A model generated the notes under the pieces. It did no database searches, was not told the origin of the DNA, and was given only the letters and a program-made list of their open reading frames with translations. The position numbers and the translations under genes are program-made. A stretch of DNA of 64,000 nt from Thozetella sp. PMI_491 (taxonomy: Eukaryota; Ascomycota; Sordariomycetes; Chaetosphaeriales; Chaetosphaeriaceae), in contig MU270023.1 of NCBI GenBank assembly GCA_021432635.1, positions 1,116,001 through 1,180,000 on the forward strand, read 5' to 3'. Shown piece by piece: positions 33,112 to 45,532 of the stretch (the stretch's first letter is position 1; each line of letters starts with the position of its first letter).

Positions 33112-34074
33112 ATGTCAACCCAGCAAACTGCCAAGACCCGTTTCGTAGAAACCGCCAAGGGCACTAAGTTCGCCTACCGCCGTCTAGGAACCGGTTCAGG
33201 CACTCCCCTTGTACTTTTAATCCACTTTCGCGGGACTCAAGACAAGTGGGATCCTCTTCTCATCAACACCCTCGCGGCAAGCCGACCTATTATCACGGTA
33301 GACTATGCTGGTGTCGGCCTCAGCACTGGTGAGGTGGCCACGACAGTTCGACAGTCTGCGGATGACATTATCGAGTTCCTCAGCCTGATTGGCGAGACCG
33401 AAATAGACCTGCTCGGGTTCTCGCTTGGTGGCATGGTCGCTCAATTGGTTGCCTTGAATGCAGACCCAAAAACAGTAAAGATCCGCAAGCTGGTGCTAGC
33501 AGGAACAAATACAAGTGCCGGAGAGGGCGTGCTACCCAGACCAAATGACGATGTCGGCACGATAGCGGGCGGGCCGCATGTATCCATTGATGCTTTCAAG
33601 ACTCTCTTCTTCCCCAAAACCAGAGCTGGCACGTTCGCCGTCGAGCAGTGGTGGGATCGTATCAACGAGCGATCCCCGGCCACTTGCGGAGAGGAGATTG
33701 TTACCACGTTCCTCAGCGACGGCTTCCTGGACCAGGGAAAAGGCTTACTTGCGCAGGTTTCCCAGACGACGGCCTTTTCCGCTGTCGAGACGAGCCAGGG
33801 AGCCGACGGTGCCTACGACCGCTTGCCAGACCTAAACATCCCGGTCCTGGTCGCCAATGGGAAGGCAAGTCTTGCTAATTCCTTGCCCGCAATTGTTCGG
33901 AATTTCTGACTGACCCTTTAGAATGATTACATGATTGCAACCGCGAATAGCTTTCTCATGCAGCAGAGGCTTCCCAACGCGCAACTTATCGTCTATCCAG
34001 ATAGTGGTCATGGTTTCCTGTTCCAGTACGCTACGCTGTTTGCAAAGCACGCCCTGTTGTTTCTAGAAGCGTAA
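33112..34074 (+). CDS. Alpha/beta hydrolase (301 aa)
   Basis: Two exons, 33112-33864 and 33922-34074, encode 301 aa. The fold is clear: a TPLVLLIHFRGTQDKWDP oxyanion region, the nucleophile elbow GFSLGG with the serine nucleophile, IPVLVANGKND before the acid region, and the catalytic histidine in YPDSGHGF. Such enzymes cleave esters, epoxides, haloalkanes or peroxy substrates; the exact reaction is unknown. There is no signal peptide or membrane helix, so it is probably cytosolic. The intron is unusual: its donor is GCAAGT (GC-AG class), its acceptor TTTAG, with CTGAC as branch point. Using it restores ANGKNDYMIATANSF and the C-terminal histidine motif, whereas unspliced reading stops after NSLPAIVRNF and would lose the catalytic histidine. 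The promoter has a TATA box. Confidence 0.88.
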
Positions 34075-35878
34075 AAGCCTTAGAGCCCGAATGCCCTGGT
34101 GCAAGTAATTCTCCACTCTTCCTTTAATATGACTGTCTGGTGCCTCATCAATGCCTCAAAAGTGCCTTCTAGAGTTACATAGCAACCCGGTGCAGTTTCG
34201 CGTATAGAGGACCCATAAGTTCAATACGTAATGCGTTTGTCTAGTTCATACCTTACTCTCTTCTATGAGCTTAATATCACAAGTGAAAATAAATTGGCTG
34301 AGAGGAGTCTGGCCTTGTGGTGGCCAGTTTGTTCGGCGTAATGGGGACGGCTGCGACACCTGTTTCAGTTGATTTTACAGGCATACTGTCAACTACTGCA
34401 CCGATTCCTCCCCTAAGAATGCGGAATCGAATCGTCGTTTATCAGTCTATAAGCGAGGCGACGATTGCAGTACCAACGACGTCTAGCCCGTCCTCTTCGT
34501 TTGCATTCTTGAAGCCGAGTTACACCATATTTAATGGTGGTCTTGAGAGACCTCTCTCTATTAATAATTGATAATCCAGTATTCGCCGAAGTGGCTAAGT
34601 GAATGCACATGCGGCTTTCACGTATACCCTCTCAAGCTTAAAAACTTCGTCATCGTTGTGAGCAAAATAGAGGAATAAATTGTTAACTAGCACTGTAGCG
34701 CCGAATCTAGCTTTATCTTTATGTAGGTTGTGTGATATTTGGCATTTTGTATTAGACATTAGTTATACTGAACTGGATTAAGAGGTGGTTCAGAAGATTG
34801 CTTTGAAATCTCGGCTGGGAGTCTTAAGTCATTGCTGGGACATCTCACCCAACATACCAGGAGTCTTTATAGTTCTGACAATGTCAAGCTTCAGCAGAAT
34901 CCGGTAAAATGGCTTACCCAAGTTTGAGAAGGCTGGTAATATCATATGGTGGTTATTCTTATTGGCGGAATGACATAATATTATTTAGCTGCACATGTGT
35001 TTCTTCTGTACAGCACACGGCTAACAGGAGACGACATTTTGCGTCACAGGTGCCTTGATAGGCCATGTTTGTTAGGCAACACATGAGCGAACGCGCATAT
35101 CGTGCCTCTTGTTATGCTGTCATCATGTCACGATGGAAGGATGGCGTGTCAGACAGTCAGCGGTGAGCAGGGCTGTGATTTAGTATAGTATAGTATAGCC
35201 TTATACCAATACTGGAACGTCACTCACATCGAAACGTTCCAGATTCGTACAGCCTGCTGGCCACTCTATTTAAACTGCATCCATGCCATGTCGCAGTGAT
35301 GGTCTCCTATGATAATGATCTTTCTTTCCCGCAACAAGTTCAATTCCATTGAGAAGAATCATCAGAATTGGACGTCGGCATTAGTTCTAGAGTAGAGCTG
35401 CAAGTTGCACTAGCAGCGGCTCCGGATCAACGTTTTTCTCTCCCAGTCGTTGGGCTGGTGCAAGCAAAGGCCTCGTTAGGGGAGACGAGGCTTAAGCTAG
35501 TTGCATGGATCGAACATTTTGTGATCTCTTCGGGTATATTTCGCAGCATCTGTATGTGAGCCAATATTCGTTGTGCTGCTACAGAAATTTAAACCCCTTT
35601 CCCTCGCAATCAACAATACAGACCAGTCAATTGCAATATAGGACCAGCCAGAACAAAGGTTAGACTAGGGGTCTCCCAATTATTCAAAGCTTCCTTCGCC
35701 TGGGATAAAATACAAGCATAACAGAAGGAGAGAGTATAGAAATAAAGATTAACGGGTCCATTTGTTTCGAGCCGGGAAACATTTTTTTGGGTATATCGCC
35801 ATAGGAATAGGAAACGACCGCGACTCGGGATTCGTCATACCACCTTGCGCCCCCAGCCTGAGAGACCTAACAACAATG
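34075..35878. other. Intergenic, no supported gene
   Basis: An 84-codon ORF at 34317 is Ser/Thr-rich and has no supporting features. A short AGTAT repeat occurs at about 35.18-35.2 kb. No gene is supported. Confidence 0.5.
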
Positions 35879-36658
35879 TCAGCCGAGACCAGGGGTCGTC
35901 ATGTAGCCGAACATCGCCACCATCCTTTCCTTTTCGCGTGTTATGTCTGTTTTCTTTTCCTCGAGTTCTCGAATACGTTGAATCGCTAGATCTAGGACCG
36001 CGCCCTTGCTTAAGCGAGTGTCCTCCCCTTGCCCTGATGGAGCACTGGTGTCTGGGCTACGGTTGGCATCCAAAAGCTTGAGAAGCTGATCAAACTTGTC
36101 GCTAAGCCGGTTCCGGTACCGCCGCTCAACATTATTATGTGCTCGCCGGCGTGTGGCTGCTGGGTCGGACGAGGCGCGCTTGGAGCCAGGGGGTGGTGCG
36201 CTAGGGGCGCAGGCCCTCGCGCGACCACGTTTAAGGGAGTATTTTCTCGGACCTCTTCGGACCTTGGGTGGCTGAATCTCGGTGTCTTCGGCATAGATAT
36301 CTCTTTGCTCTTTCTCAATAGGGGATAGGTCGCCATACTCGGTGGATGCTTGGGTATCTAGTGTCGTGGTGACAGGAGAAGGTATCTTGTTGCATGAAGG
36401 TGACTCGGAGCCCTGTGAATGGACTTCATTGTAGTAGTCTACCTGGGAATCTGCCCACCACCAGTTGTCGCAAACAGGACTCGGCACCTTGAAGTCATCA
36501 TCGAGGTCGGCCGAAGTGTCCAGAGCGCCAAACTTGGTCTGAGACGGGGTACTGCAGACGAGATTATCCCCGCCGAACCAGAGCTCTGGCATGTCGAGCA
36601 TTGCCGAGCAATCTTGTTTCAATGGCCAGGAGGGGCAGAGGTTTAGACGGTCCATCAT
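35879..36658 (-). CDS. bHLH transcription factor, paralogue A (259 aa)
   Basis: A single coding exon ends in a basic helix-loop-helix domain: RRRAHNNVERRYRNRLSDKF (basic region and helix 1, with the E-box contact His, Glu and Arg residues), then QLLKLL, a loop with SGQGEDTRLSKGAVLDLA and helix 2, and a short coiled extension (RELEEKKTDITREKERM). It should bind E-box DNA as a dimer in the nucleus. The N-terminal half is acidic and low in order, with a VRRGPRKYSLKRGRAR basic patch that may serve as nuclear localisation signal. Similarity to the gene at 41733-42545 runs end to end, including N-terminal motifs LSWP/PSWP and PSP..DNWWWAD/PSP..DDWWAD. A 5' UTR intron ending TTTGTAG just upstream of the ATG is likely. 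Confidence 0.85.
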   Translation of the reverse strand: MMDRLNLCPSWPLKQDCSAMLDMPELWFGGDNLVCSTPSQTKFGALDTSADLDDDFKVPSPVCDNWWWADSQVDYYNEVHSQGSESPSCNKIPSPVTTTLDTQASTEYGDLSPIEKEQRDIYAEDTEIQPPKVRRGPRKYSLKRGRARACAPSAPPPGSKRASSDPAATRRRAHNNVERRYRNRLSDKFDQLLKLLDANRSPDTSAPSGQGEDTRLSKGAVLDLAIQRIRELEEKKTDITREKERMVAMFGYMTTPGLG

Positions 36659-38896
36659 GCACCTTAGTGGCGTCGTGATCCCTACAAAGAAAGCTAGTCA
36701 GCCTGAGAGATCATGGACAGCCCCACCTGGGGTCATGATGCTCGCACCTGTGTATTAATGTTATCGCGGAGTGTAGGAAGGGTAAGGGTAAGGTATCGTA
36801 TAATACGCAACAGGCTTTAAAGCAATGCTAATGACAGCAATCTAGCAAGGATAGGGAACTACCCAGGGTGGCCTGTTGGTGTATGACGCTTCTAGGACGA
36901 TCAACCTAGATGCGTGGCTGCTTCTAAATAGGACCCGTAGGCGCACGCGAAATATCGAGATCGAAATGGCCACGAGCGAAAAGTGCCGGGAGCAATTGGC
37001 CAATCGTATTGCAGCAAGCAAAAGATCACGCCAGTATCCGGTAGCTCCCTTAGGCCAATGCCCCGCATCACGGGCCATCGTTCGATGCGGCGCCGGCCAT
37101 GGACTGGGTTCTGGCCCTCGCAGAGCCTGTGTTTGATCCAGCGAATTATGGCAAAGAGCTCCTGCGATCTCCTCCCCGCAGGTTTATTCACCCCACTGTC
37201 GTGTTGTTTGGAAGAAACTTTGCTAGGCCGCCGAGACCGGTCGAGCCTTCTCTTGCGCAAAGCCCCGCCTTCTTTCATCCGCTTTCTTCACTATTTTGCT
37301 TTTCCATCTACCCTAGTTATCCACTCGAGAGCGCGAGGAATGGGGCCACAGCAAAATGCGATCTAGCTCAGCTGCACGGCGAGCGCTACGTCCAAGCTCC
37401 GCAATAAATCCAGCTACCATCACACATTTGGCTGGCCCCACAGCGAATGCCGTACCGAATGCCGTGGCGCTGGCCCAAACCCAATTGCCACAGCAATCCA
37501 CATCTCCCTACCAGGACATTCCGGGAGCGCCTAGATGGGTTGTGTCCGGGGCAATGTCCCGGCAGGTGGCTTGCAGGATAGGTGGCCAACAGTACAAAAT
37601 ACAAGATCGATCACATGCCAAGGCCGGGCTTCAACTCCGGTTGGTGTCGACTCCTAGTCTTCACGTCCCCGACGATCGGTGACCTGAGTCACCTGAAAGG
37701 GTTTCGTGGCCACAATCGTGTTGAATTCTTGCAGCTACTGCAGGCCAGTGCGGCGGCCTCCGTGGCGAGCCGCAGCTAAGCATCGACCAACCCATCGTGA
37801 CTAATGGCCTTCCTTCCATTGGTTGGGCGGCTCTCACCCCAGCTCCCACCCGTTACAGCCTCTAGGCTAGGGCACTGCAATCGTTCCATCGGAATAGCCA
37901 GCGGCGAGGCCTTATCTCGTTCTCTCTTCCATATGCGACATCTGCTGGCCCCACGCATTGCAGTGGACTATGCCCTCTCCATCGGCGCCGCCGTCGTCTA
38001 CTACGCATGAAACTGCTTCACGGGATGAGCGACCACTATGGCACCGGGGGACAGAGTAGGAGGGTTCTCGAGGAGCCGAGTAACATAGGCGTTGAGATAC
38101 GCGGAGCTGCAGCCAGGCGCAGCGGACGAGCAGACAGGCAGACGAGGGGCATGCTCATATTTAGACCAACCATGCGCCTGTTTTATAGATTTCGCTTCCG
38201 TGTAGATACAGTCGCAGTCCGATGGCACTAACAACATCAACAGGCGGTTGGCTCCTGGCGATTACTTCCCTCCGGTTGCTGTTGTTGAGGGAAGTCGGGC
38301 CCATCTTGGGCAGAGGATAGAGAACCGGCGTTAGTCGATCTATAGTTATTAGTATTTTTGTAGCATGCGCGACTCGTTGAAACAAATGGATTGATGTCGA
38401 ATTCCGAGTTTATTGACTCGGCTATCGCTCGGATGAACCAAGAAGGCAAGGAGAGGAACCCAGTCCCCATTGCGTATGCATATGAAGTTGGAAGGGACGG
38501 TCTAGAAGGGCTTTCCTCTCTTCCTGTTATTTACTAATACTGACGCCGAATTACCAAGACACGATTGAAGGCAGGCAACAGGGAGTTCCATGCCGTACCT
38601 TGAACTCTACCCACACGTGGGCCCAAGACCAAGGCGAGCTAATCCAGACATGTTAGATATTAAGACTAAAGAAAGCTACGTATTTCCATACCAAGAGTCC
38701 CGGGGACGTCAGCCTGCGCGCACCGGAAATCTATGTCGACCTATCTATTAACTAGTTTCGTACGGCTAACATCCTTATTGTAGATACAGGTGTCACCTTG
38801 AATAGCCTCCGAGCAGACCTACCTTCAATACACTTCCTCAATACAACTCTAGCTCGATCTCCAGCATCCTTCCTCGTCGACCTTGGTAATTCGACG
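36659..38896. other. Intergenic, no supported gene
   Basis: The first few hundred bases are the bHLH-A promoter and probable leader intron. Several 60-130-codon ORFs at 36.9-38.2 kb overlap on both strands and share no motif with any family I know. The sequence is GC-richer than other gene-free regions, so a lineage-specific gene cannot be excluded. Confidence 0.4.
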
Positions 38897-39457
38897 TCAA
38901 TAATAGTAAACTATAGGACCAGATGCTGCACCCTGGACCCAGATGACTGAGTCGTATCCTGTACTACCCGACACGGGGGCGAACTCAAGGGTCTCAACTG
39001 TGCCTGGCGCAGGACATGCTGTCGGTTGCGTCAAGTAGGCGTTAGAAGTCCAGGCCCACGTCGCGGCGCCACCGGCGACGAGATTCATTCTGCCGAGTTG
39101 CACGTCCCGGTGGTTGCTGCTAGATGGGCACGAGTTGACCGGGCTCCATGTCCGGAAGATATCCGTTTGCATCGACCCAGAGAGCTGGGTGGAAGCCGCC
39201 AATGGAAAGGCTAAGTAGCACATCTTTCCAGAGACGGCCGGAGGATAGGTAAAAGTCACCAAACTGCTTGTGGGTTGGGCACCATTTACAAGTGAAATAA
39301 TGCCGGCGGCAGGATTGCAGGTATTCTGGGCGTCTTGCTGGTAAATGATGATCGCAGATGGTTGAACGCTTTGCAAAGCGGCAGGGGCGGGGGCGGCGTT
39401 CGCAGTGCGCGGAGCCGCCAAGGCGAACAGAATGGTCGTTAGAGTGGAAAGAAACAT
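38897..39457 (-). CDS. Secreted But2-like (ubiquitin 3 binding protein C-terminal) protein, 186 aa
   Basis: This single-exon gene has a signal peptide (MFLSTLTTILFALAAPRTAN, then AAPAPAA). The remainder resembles the But2 C-terminal domain (PF09792) found in many fungal secreted proteins: SLVTFTYPPAVSGKMCYLAF, then PLAASTQLSGSMQTDIFRTW, and an aromatic C terminus (GPIVYYY). The domain name comes from a fission yeast protein, but the filamentous-fungal secreted members have no established biochemical role and are thought to act at the cell surface or in the medium. Five cysteines can be counted, four of them in the mature core. Length is normal for the group. No neighbouring gene suggests a function. 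Confidence 0.8.
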   Translation of the reverse strand: MFLSTLTTILFALAAPRTANAAPAPAALQSVQPSAIIIYQQDAQNTCNPAAGIISLVNGAQPTSSLVTFTYPPAVSGKMCYLAFPLAASTQLSGSMQTDIFRTWSPVNSCPSSSNHRDVQLGRMNLVAGGAATWAWTSNAYLTQPTACPAPGTVETLEFAPVSGSTGYDSVIWVQGAASGPIVYYY

Positions 39458-41732
39458 TTTGGTAGAGGGCCTTTAGAGAATATTAAGTATGCGTATGTCT
39501 CGGTCAGCGTTTCCTTGGTGTTGGTGGTTAATGGTTAGTTAATTTTTTTCTATTCTTTTTTTCGGAGACGTCCATGAAGCTGGTAGGGGAAGATGTGCAA
39601 ACTTAAATACTCGTCAGGGCCCAAGTGCAGGTACCTCGGCTTGGTAGAGAGGTTAGCAGCTTTGTGGGATGGCTCCCGTTGAGCCACATCTCAATCTTAT
39701 GATGCATAGTTCTCAAGGTGAAGCATTATTGGAGCTGTCTAGCCGAGAAATATTCGTTGTAGCGAGAGAGGCCGGATTAGTTTGTGCATGGTTGAGCTCA
39801 GCCACATCCGAAGGTGTGTTTGGCCGTTGGATATGCTTGATGCTTGTGGCTGAGCTGGCGATGCTACTTTGGTCTCCATTTTATCTCTCGCGAAGACCAT
39901 TGGGGCAGGATAACATTTGGCGTTCCCCTTTGCTACTTTCTTACAATAGAGATACTAAATCTAAGTGTGATACTGTGAGTTGGTAGTTGGTCTGGGCTGC
40001 CTCGTTGAGGGAGCCTGTTGATTGGCAGTTCCTGTCACATGATATTTTTGGGTCGCGAACTCGTTGGTGCAAACACCACCTCAGCTTGCAAGATTCGTCT
40101 CCCGATAATAACCGGTCGCCTGATAACTGAATCTGGTGATTAATCCGTGCGTGCGGCGAATTTTATTCGCTACAATATGCCCTTAATGCCATCGAACATG
40201 TGGTGGAAATGAATGGTCAGTAGTAGAAGTGGTGAGGATATAAGCAAAGACCGTCACGGAAAAAGGTTTAGCCGTGACGAGGCTGGCAGTGGTCCATCCG
40301 CGTTCACACCACAACGTTATGCTCAATCCCACATGGACACTTATATCTCTTCGGCAATGCGAACTCCACCAGAGGTTCATGAAACAAGATATGGCATTCC
40401 CACGAGCGGCGGCAACCAATTGTGACCCCAGCACCGCGCAGAAAGTGCAACTGGTGTAGCGATGACGTTTAGGTGTCGCGGGAGGGCATGAGAGTTATGA
40501 TCCTCGTTATTTGAAAAAAAGAAAAGTAGCCTGGGGCACCTTGGTCCTGTCGGCAAATCGTTGCGGGCAGAATATTGTAAAAGGTTACACTTTAAGACAC
40601 TGTAATTCGACGTATTACTATGCCTTTTACGGCTATAATTAACAGATAAAACAATATATTTATCTAAGCTATCTCTAGAGAAGATCTTTCCTTTATAGTA
40701 TAGGGGATATATTATAGTCTAGTTTAATATACTAATTGCTTTAGCTATACTAGCTATACTTGGCTTCTATATATACTTTTATATATAGCCATCTACAAGT
40801 TATACTTGACCATTACATAACTAGCTATCACAGCCCTTTTTTAGTCTTAGTTAATTAAGCTTTTTGTATCATATACTACCACAATAATCATTTAATACTA
40901 GATAATTTTACCAGTGTAAACCTTTACCCGATTATAGTTACTCTTAACCAGGCCTTGTCAGACGCTAATAAAGTATGAGATAAGCCACTTAGGATTTCTC
41001 GAGTGTATAGGTTTCGATCCGCAGCATGTGAATACGCTCTAAGGGACAGGGAGTACTCCGTTGAGTTCCCCGTTTGGGTGTCTAGAGTTTTGAATCAGCC
41101 GGACCTTGAATATGCATTCACCATATTCCTCGATTTCTGTGATGCGAAATTATTCTCGTGGTCCTGGTAAGCTTAAAAGCCTCGAAGGTAGCGGGGGCAG
41201 TTCACTCGATGTGTTTACCGCATGCTTTGTGGATGGGTCGGAGCCATGAAGGTTCTAAATGAGTCCAATCCAGAGTGCTTGGTTTGTCACATTATATTTG
41301 CTGAGGTTCTTAGTAGCTTCTCCCCTGCCATCACTCTCGAGGTGCCGGCCTGTTGAAAAGTTTGAAGGGTTCCTACGGAAACGGCCTCCCCATTATCATT
41401 CCTTCCTCGCTGGCTGCTGAGGCAGATGCAGCCAGGCGGCCAGATTTATATGTAATTCAACTCACAGAGGGTTTATCTATGCATATACCTAGAAGCTGGT
41501 AAACTGCGGTTTCATTCTTAGCAGTGGTAATCGGGTCTCGCGTCCGTAGCTCCTATCGAGCATACACTGGCTCTGATTCTGCACAAGTAGCCTTAACACT
41601 CCTGGCAAGCGTGAAAACAGAAGCAACACTGAAACCCATTTACTGGCATGTAGTAAAATCAGAGAGCAGCTATGTTGTGGGAACAGTTGACTCGATATGT
41701 AGTCATCTGGCGGATTCCCAAGACTATAATAG
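39458..41732. other. Intergenic with AT-rich island
   Basis: About 40580-40960 is strongly AT-rich with dense TpA, consistent with RIP-degraded repeat sequence. Flanking parts hold only short overlapping ORFs. No element boundary or terminal repeat could be seen. Confidence 0.5.
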
Positions 41733-42545
41733 TCAAATCCGGGCATCGCCGTGTACCCAAGAGAGGGCGGCCCTCATAACCTCTTTCTCCTGCGTCATTT
41801 CCTTGTCTCTTTCCTCTAGATCCCGTATGCGTTTCATTGCAAGATCTAGGACATCTCCTTTGCTCAAGCGGGCGGCTCCCTCTTTTCCTGGTGAGGTCGT
41901 TGCATCGAGCTTATGGTCCATATCAAGAAGATCAAGTAATTGTTCAAACTTCTCACTCAATCGTATCCGGTATCGACGTTCCACGTGGTTATGCGTTCGC
42001 CGGCGTGCCGCAGCTTCGGTTTCCAGTGAGCAAGGGTCAGAGTCGGTTAGTTGTGCGCTGGCTGAGATTCTGGCCTTCCTGCCGCCTTTCCTGAGCGAAC
42101 ATTTCCTTACTCCGCGGTGTTTGGTCGGTGAATTATGCTCGGTAACTTCGGCCTGGTTGTTGCTCATCTCTGTTTCGCGGGGCCGCTTGTCATGGTCTCG
42201 TACAACATCGGTCTTCTTGGGACAATTGGCGTATCCTCGGATATCCGTAGTCATAGCGTCTGGAGAAGGCTCAGATCCGGATCTAGGAGAGCCACTGCCG
42301 TGGGAATCAATCTCATCCTGGCAGTCCGTACGGGGATCTGCCCACCAGTCGTCGTCAGAGATGGGACTAGGCAGCATGAAGCTGCCATCGAGGCTCTTTG
42401 AGAGATCCAGAGTCTCGAACCCAGGCTGGGATGTCTCATTGCAGCCGAGATAGTCCCCGCCTAGAGAAAGGCTACGCCCGTCAAGCATTGCCAAACATTC
42501 TTCTTGGCTAATTGGCCACGAAAGGTAAGGGGTTGAGTTGTCCAT
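41733..42545 (-). CDS. bHLH transcription factor, paralogue B (270 aa)
   Basis: The bHLH domain near the C terminus reads RRRTHNHVERRYRIRLSEKF, then QLLDLL and, after the loop, RLSKGDVLDLAMKRIRDLEE, with a short coiled tail. His, Glu and Arg DNA-contact positions are kept, so E-box binding is expected. It parallels paralogue A along its whole length (SWPISQEECLAMLD, LPSPISDDDWWAD, HGSGSPRSGSEPSP). The open frame starts at a GTG upstream, but the first ATG is at 42545. A probable 5' UTR intron spans 42554-42654 (donor GTGAGT, acceptor AACCAG). Both paralogues are on the minus strand, about 5 kb apart, which indicates an old tandem duplication. Confidence 0.85.
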   Translation of the reverse strand: MDNSTPYLSWPISQEECLAMLDGRSLSLGGDYLGCNETSQPGFETLDLSKSLDGSFMLPSPISDDDWWADPRTDCQDEIDSHGSGSPRSGSEPSPDAMTTDIRGYANCPKKTDVVRDHDKRPRETEMSNNQAEVTEHNSPTKHRGVRKCSLRKGGRKARISASAQLTDSDPCSLETEAAARRRTHNHVERRYRIRLSEKFEQLLDLLDMDHKLDATTSPGKEGAARLSKGDVLDLAMKRIRDLEERDKEMTQEKEVMRAALSWVHGDARI

Positions 42546-45532
42546 CCTGCGCACTGGTTGGGGGGAAGACCAGTCAGTGAAATATGCATTTTCAGCTTAA
42601 TTGGGACATTTTTATCTTGGTGCGTGGCCCAGTGTGCAGAATCGTGACACTCACATCCGGATACTCTTCAGCGTCGTGGTAAAGCCGTGCTAGCTGCGAC
42701 TAGATGCAGTAGTGATAAGGAAATGGTGATGATTAAGGCACGGAACTAACGGGCGGTGATGCCTGATGGCATGCCGTTTCTAAATTGCGAGGTTAGATAC
42801 TCGGCCCGATTAAATAGCTCCTTGTCCGTCGCCAAGTAGATGTGAAGATCGCGAAGTGCCGGGACGCGTTGGCCGGCAACATTCTATGATCGGAACGCCG
42901 GGTCAGTGTGTTGCAATTTCGGGAAGCATGAGCACCCCAGCATGAGCACCCCACGTCACCTCGTTCCAGGTGGCGCTAGTTATGGGCTGGTCTAGCCTTT
43001 CGGGTGCATTCACGCCTCCCGTAATGGAGACCAAAGAATGCCATGGGTTGGCCATACCCCGCTCAGCACGCCAATGTGTCAAGGGGGCATACAGGACGGA
43101 ATTACACAATGCCTTCCAATATTTTCCCCGCATCGGTGCGCGCCGTGGGAGTGGTGTGAGAGTAGGCAAGTGGATGCAACAGATCATCCTGTCAAGCTGC
43201 ATGGGCACTTTCAGGGAGCCTCCTCGCCTTTCACATGTCATTCAATGACGGGCGTCGATAGACGGTGGCAAGGCAATGGCAACTAGATGGATGGCCCGGA
43301 TTACACGAGCTCAGCAAATCCTCATCCGAGTCATTGTCGATTCACATTTGATTTGAAGCTATGGGATTGGTGATGGTCAAGGTCACGGCAGAGGCATGGC
43401 GGCATATCCAAGAACGCCACAATCTCTGTGGCGTGGGGACTGTTGGCCACAGGCTGCTGACGAACTGCTCTTCTGCCATTGGCTGGAAAGTGATCCAGCT
43501 TCCGAAGAATTTGGGTCCAGTCTCTGCAGCAGTACGGGCCACTTCCCGGCAAGACGCTATGATGCCGTGCCTCGTTGGGACATGTCGGCGATGTTTCGAT
43601 CCCTGGGTGCTGCCCGCTTGCGTATGTTGGTGTCCTGAAGAAACATATTCGGCAGACAGCGAGGTCCAGGGGTGGAGACAACCAAGGCTGGTCTGAAGAA
43701 ACAACTAAGCAAAAATGTCAGTTGCGTTAGAGAAGTTACCTTATCGGCTGACATCTAAGCAGGATCCATAGGCCCTCGAAGAGGGTATGCACTTGAACAT
43801 TGAGATTGAGCGTATACACTCCAAGTTGTTGTCGAGGTTTGAGTGACGCTACCAGCATGGAGGGCTGCGGTCGTGTGCATTGACCCTTTCTTGGGTGACC
43901 GCCTCAGTTCTTGGGAGTATGTACCACCAAGAAACGGCACTCAGGACGCTGGACTGACCGTTCGAAAAGAGGATCGATTGTTCGTTTGGTCCTGCACGGC
44001 TCCGAGATGCGGCGGCTTGAGTGTGGCGCCGACTGAATCGGCACTTCGTACACGCTCTCTTGTCCGAGGGGCGAGATATCGCACTCGCATTAAAGAAGCG
44101 GGCCACGAGTTGGTGGGCCAGAGAAGACCTTCCGGCTGACCGAGGGACAACAATCACGGGGCGCTGTCACTGCATTAGCGAGTCGGGGAGTGGTGTTCCC
44201 TACCCAGCACAACCTTTGATTCGGCGAGTCCATGCATCTCTTGGGCCAGAGTGGCCAGATGCTACCGGAGAATGGACATCCCGTGCTTCGTGGACAAGGG
44301 GCCTCGGGCGGCGGCAAAGGAGATGGAACCGAGTGGATGAGCGTCGAGCGCGCTAGCCGAGGTCCTATCGCTCGTCGTATCGTCAGTGAGCTAGAACAGC
44401 CCAGTCCTTTCCTCGTGGTTGGCAGCCGAAGTCTTCACACATCGCCTCTGACTCTTCCAGGGCGTCCCTTGCCAGCCACACAATCTGAACGTGTTCCGGT
44501 ACCGCGGGGGACAGGAGGCGCCGAAGAAATTTCAGCATCCCGCGTCAGCTCTTCACGTCGGGCATTCCGCCCTTGCCTGTGAAAGGCTGTTGCCGTTGCC
44601 CACCCATGTCGCAAATAAAGTCCCGGGACTTGGGCCTTGTGATTTATTTCTGTAGCCATTCCAGGAAAAGGAAATGACCCGAGCAAAGGCATCCCGGCTG
44701 GCCCTTCCGAATAGTTAGTTAAAGCCACGTCACTTATCGAGAGATGACACACTGCAGGGTGACTTCGGTTGTCTAGGGGGTAGCTCCGCCGTAGCACTGT
44801 CAGCATGAAGCTAGTAAGTGCTGAGCCCGGTAGGTTCTTGGTGATAAATGTGTGGGCTTCGTCAAGGCTTAGGAGGTGCGTTCGCGACACTAAAACTTGA
44901 AGTTCTTAGCACCGTCCGTTGTTATGGCGGATCGTAAAGATTCGGTCGAGACGAGGGGCTTCGAGCTGCGAGTTGCAAGCTGCAAATTTTATATGCAGCC
45001 CGGAAACCACCTGACTAGTCTCTGACATGTGTATATCAGATGATCGGTCTCCCAGCCATCGAAGAGGATTGCACAGAGGGATAAATCGGCGCCGGCCAGT
45101 TGAACATGGGGCTTACATATCTATTTTCAAGCTAATTCCCTCCTCTGTGGTGGAATGTTCCGGAGCTTGTATGCGTTAAAAATGCGTCACGACTCGTTGC
45201 ACGAATCGCGTGATCTTAGGTCCCAGGCATCTGATTTCGAGAAGGAGGCGATTTCGCCGTTCTCACCCGGTCCAAATGGCATGGAATATGGAGATTTGAT
45301 TCCAGATCTCGATCATTTTGAAGACGCTGACCCTGGAATTCGGTTGACCGGCGTTTTAGCCCCCCATTCTCGGAACTTGCCCCTATTTTTACAGCTTTGC
45401 AACCAACATCTGCCTCGACGCACATCTGCGATTTGATGGTCAACAAACTCGAGCCCACACCAACCGAAGACCCTCTCTCATTCAGTATTGTCCTCGCGGA
45501 AAGCCTTCGCCTGTCTTCTGGTCAATACCACA
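42546..45532. other. Gene-free stretch, GC-rich in part
   Basis: After the bHLH-B leader intron, 42.9-44.6 kb is relatively GC-rich with many overlapping ORFs of 60-120 codons on both strands. None has a family signature, signal peptide or coherent splicing. A decayed or lineage-specific gene could be hidden here, but I cannot support one. Confidence 0.4.

Noticed and set aside
36901-38010. ORFs of 60-130 codons between bHLH-A and the But2-like gene
   Set aside because: Both strands are open, codons show no consistent protein-like pattern, and no splice model links them.
43331-44890. Cluster of 100-150-codon ORFs on both strands
   Set aside because: The region is GC-rich, which lengthens random ORFs; the longest starts at GTG and shows no family pattern.
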